Positions 62,327 to 64,000 of a stretch of DNA of 64,000 nt are shown here, piece after piece. Below the pieces are notes generated by a model. That model did no database searches, was not told the DNA's origin, and was given only the letters and a program-made list of their open reading frames with translations. Position 1 is the first letter of the stretch, and each line of letters begins with the position of its first letter. A program made the translations under genes and the position numbers. The stretch is from NCBI RefSeq assembly GCF_947488715.1, contig NZ_CANLAG010000006.1, positions 1-64,000 on the forward strand, read 5' to 3'. Source of the DNA: an uncultured Tateyamaria sp. Its GTDB lineage: Bacteria; Pseudomonadota; Alphaproteobacteria; Rhodobacterales; Rhodobacteraceae.

Positions 62327-62920
62327 TCAGCCGCTGGTGCCGTCCGCTTCAAACATCAGGCGCAGTGTCACCGGCACTGCACGCACGATGTTGGGCAAGC
62401 TCGCCAGCTCCATCAACTTGTCCACGCCGGGGTCAATCTCTGCATCCGCTGTCGACAGGAAAATCATGCTGTCGGTCGTGACCATGACCTTGTCCTCGGC
62501 CAGGCGCATGATGAACAGATCACCATAAAGCGGCACTTCGACGCCCAGCAGTTCCAGGTTTCCGTCCACTTCCATCACGGTGCTGTCGCCCACCGCCACT
62601 GCGTCCAGTACCGCCATGTCGATTTGCGCGTCAATCGCGGCACGCGGCGCGTTCTTGAACACATATTCGATCATCCGCTCATTGCGGATATCGATGTTCG
62701 TCTCGACGGAACTGAGGTCGATGCCCAATGCAACCGCACCGTCCGCACCCACTGTGCCGTCGATGGACTTAAAGCTGTGAACCTCACCCAAATCGTTGAA
62801 TTTGATCGACCCAAAGGCCAGCTTGGATGCGGCCCCATCCAGGGTCCAGCTGTCGGCCTGCGCGGCCCCTGCTGTCAGTGCCAGAGCCAGCCCGAAACAG
62901 GCAGTGCGAAACGAAGTCAT
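62327..62920 (-). CDS. YceI-family exported protein
   Basis: Lipocalin-like YceI protein of 197 residues with a signal peptide ending at AAQA (residue 22). SWTLDGAASKLAFGSIKFNDLGEVHSF and the paired strands VALGIDLSSVETNIDIRNERMIEYVF match the family, which binds polyisoprenoids or amphiphilic molecules in the periplasm. Divergent from mreB with a 310-base intergenic region holding a hairpin and tandem repeats. Confidence 0.9.
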   Translation of the reverse strand: MTSFRTACFGLALALTAGAAQADSWTLDGAASKLAFGSIKFNDLGEVHSFKSIDGTVGADGAVALGIDLSSVETNIDIRNERMIEYVFKNAPRAAIDAQIDMAVLDAVAVGDSTVMEVDGNLELLGVEVPLYGDLFIMRLAEDKVMVTTDSMIFLSTADAEIDPGVDKLMELASLPNIVRAVPVTLRLMFEADGTSG

Positions 62921-63104
62921 GTGATCCTCCCGAAATCCTATGTGGTCCCGGCTGCAATGGCCAGGGCATGACGGAAACAGCGCAGGCGGGCCATTTATTC
63001 ATCCACGACCGAAAATAATTTCTAGACGGAACCGCAGGTTGGCAAAAGACCGCCGACAATGCCCCGTTTTCGGCCCTTTCACCCCACCCCTCACAGCCCT
63101 ATAA

Positions 63105-64000
<896 letters not shown>

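Overview
The window reads as chromosome of a marine alphaproteobacterium of the Roseobacter group (Rhodobacteraceae). The inference rests on high GC, dense short operons with ATGA/GTGA overlaps, a class I lysyl-tRNA synthetase, an NDUFS4-like complex I accessory protein, a reductive pyrimidine pathway, and many proteins with typical Rhodobacteraceae sequence. No transposase, integrase, CRISPR array, rRNA or tRNA gene was seen, so this is mostly core chromosome with a few accessory genes.

Left part (1-15.3 kb): the tail of a gene that looks like glyA, a GST, an enoyl-CoA hydratase-family protein, and a three-gene operon of unknown pathway (CmcJ/NvfI-like oxidoreductase, flavin monooxygenase, SDR) with a divergent LysR regulator. 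Then follow the complex I accessory protein, a class III nucleotide cyclase, uvrB, an AT-rich HEPN-like gene, several small envelope or unknown proteins, and a large beta-helix protein.

Middle part (15.3-29.8 kb): class I lysS; a lipid-transport operon of the MCE type (STAS-MlaE permease, ATPase, MCE protein with internal repeats, auxiliary lipoprotein); a tandem glycine riboswitch in front of a DadA-like amino acid dehydrogenase; an operon of lipoprotein hydrolase, MOSC protein, nadD and D-Ala-D-Ala carboxypeptidase; and ettA.

Pyrimidine region (29.8-40.8 kb): the reductive uracil/thymine pathway. It has preT and preA (dihydropyrimidine dehydrogenase), dihydropyrimidinase, a beta-ureidopropionase-like amidase, an ABC importer of the NMT1/SsuA type, and a divergent RutR-like TetR regulator. 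A near-perfect RutR-type operator lies between the regulator and the amidase gene, and a weaker one lies upstream of preT. An uncharacterised 106-residue protein is embedded in the operon.

Right part (41-64 kb): cold-shock protein, an SRAP-family protein that lacks the usual catalytic Cys2, a TesA-like esterase with a divergent LolD/FtsX-type ABC system, inositol monophosphatase family, gamma-glutamylcyclotransferase-like, MATE, gltX, a Tat-exported metallo-hydrolase, an esterase, a Hint-domain protein, nadE, an 18-repeat MORN protein, a nucleotidyltransferase, an SDR plus FeS-photolyase pair, leuA behind a leucine-rich leader peptide, a YceI-family protein and the start of mreB. Several short repeat families are scattered between genes and are reported separately.
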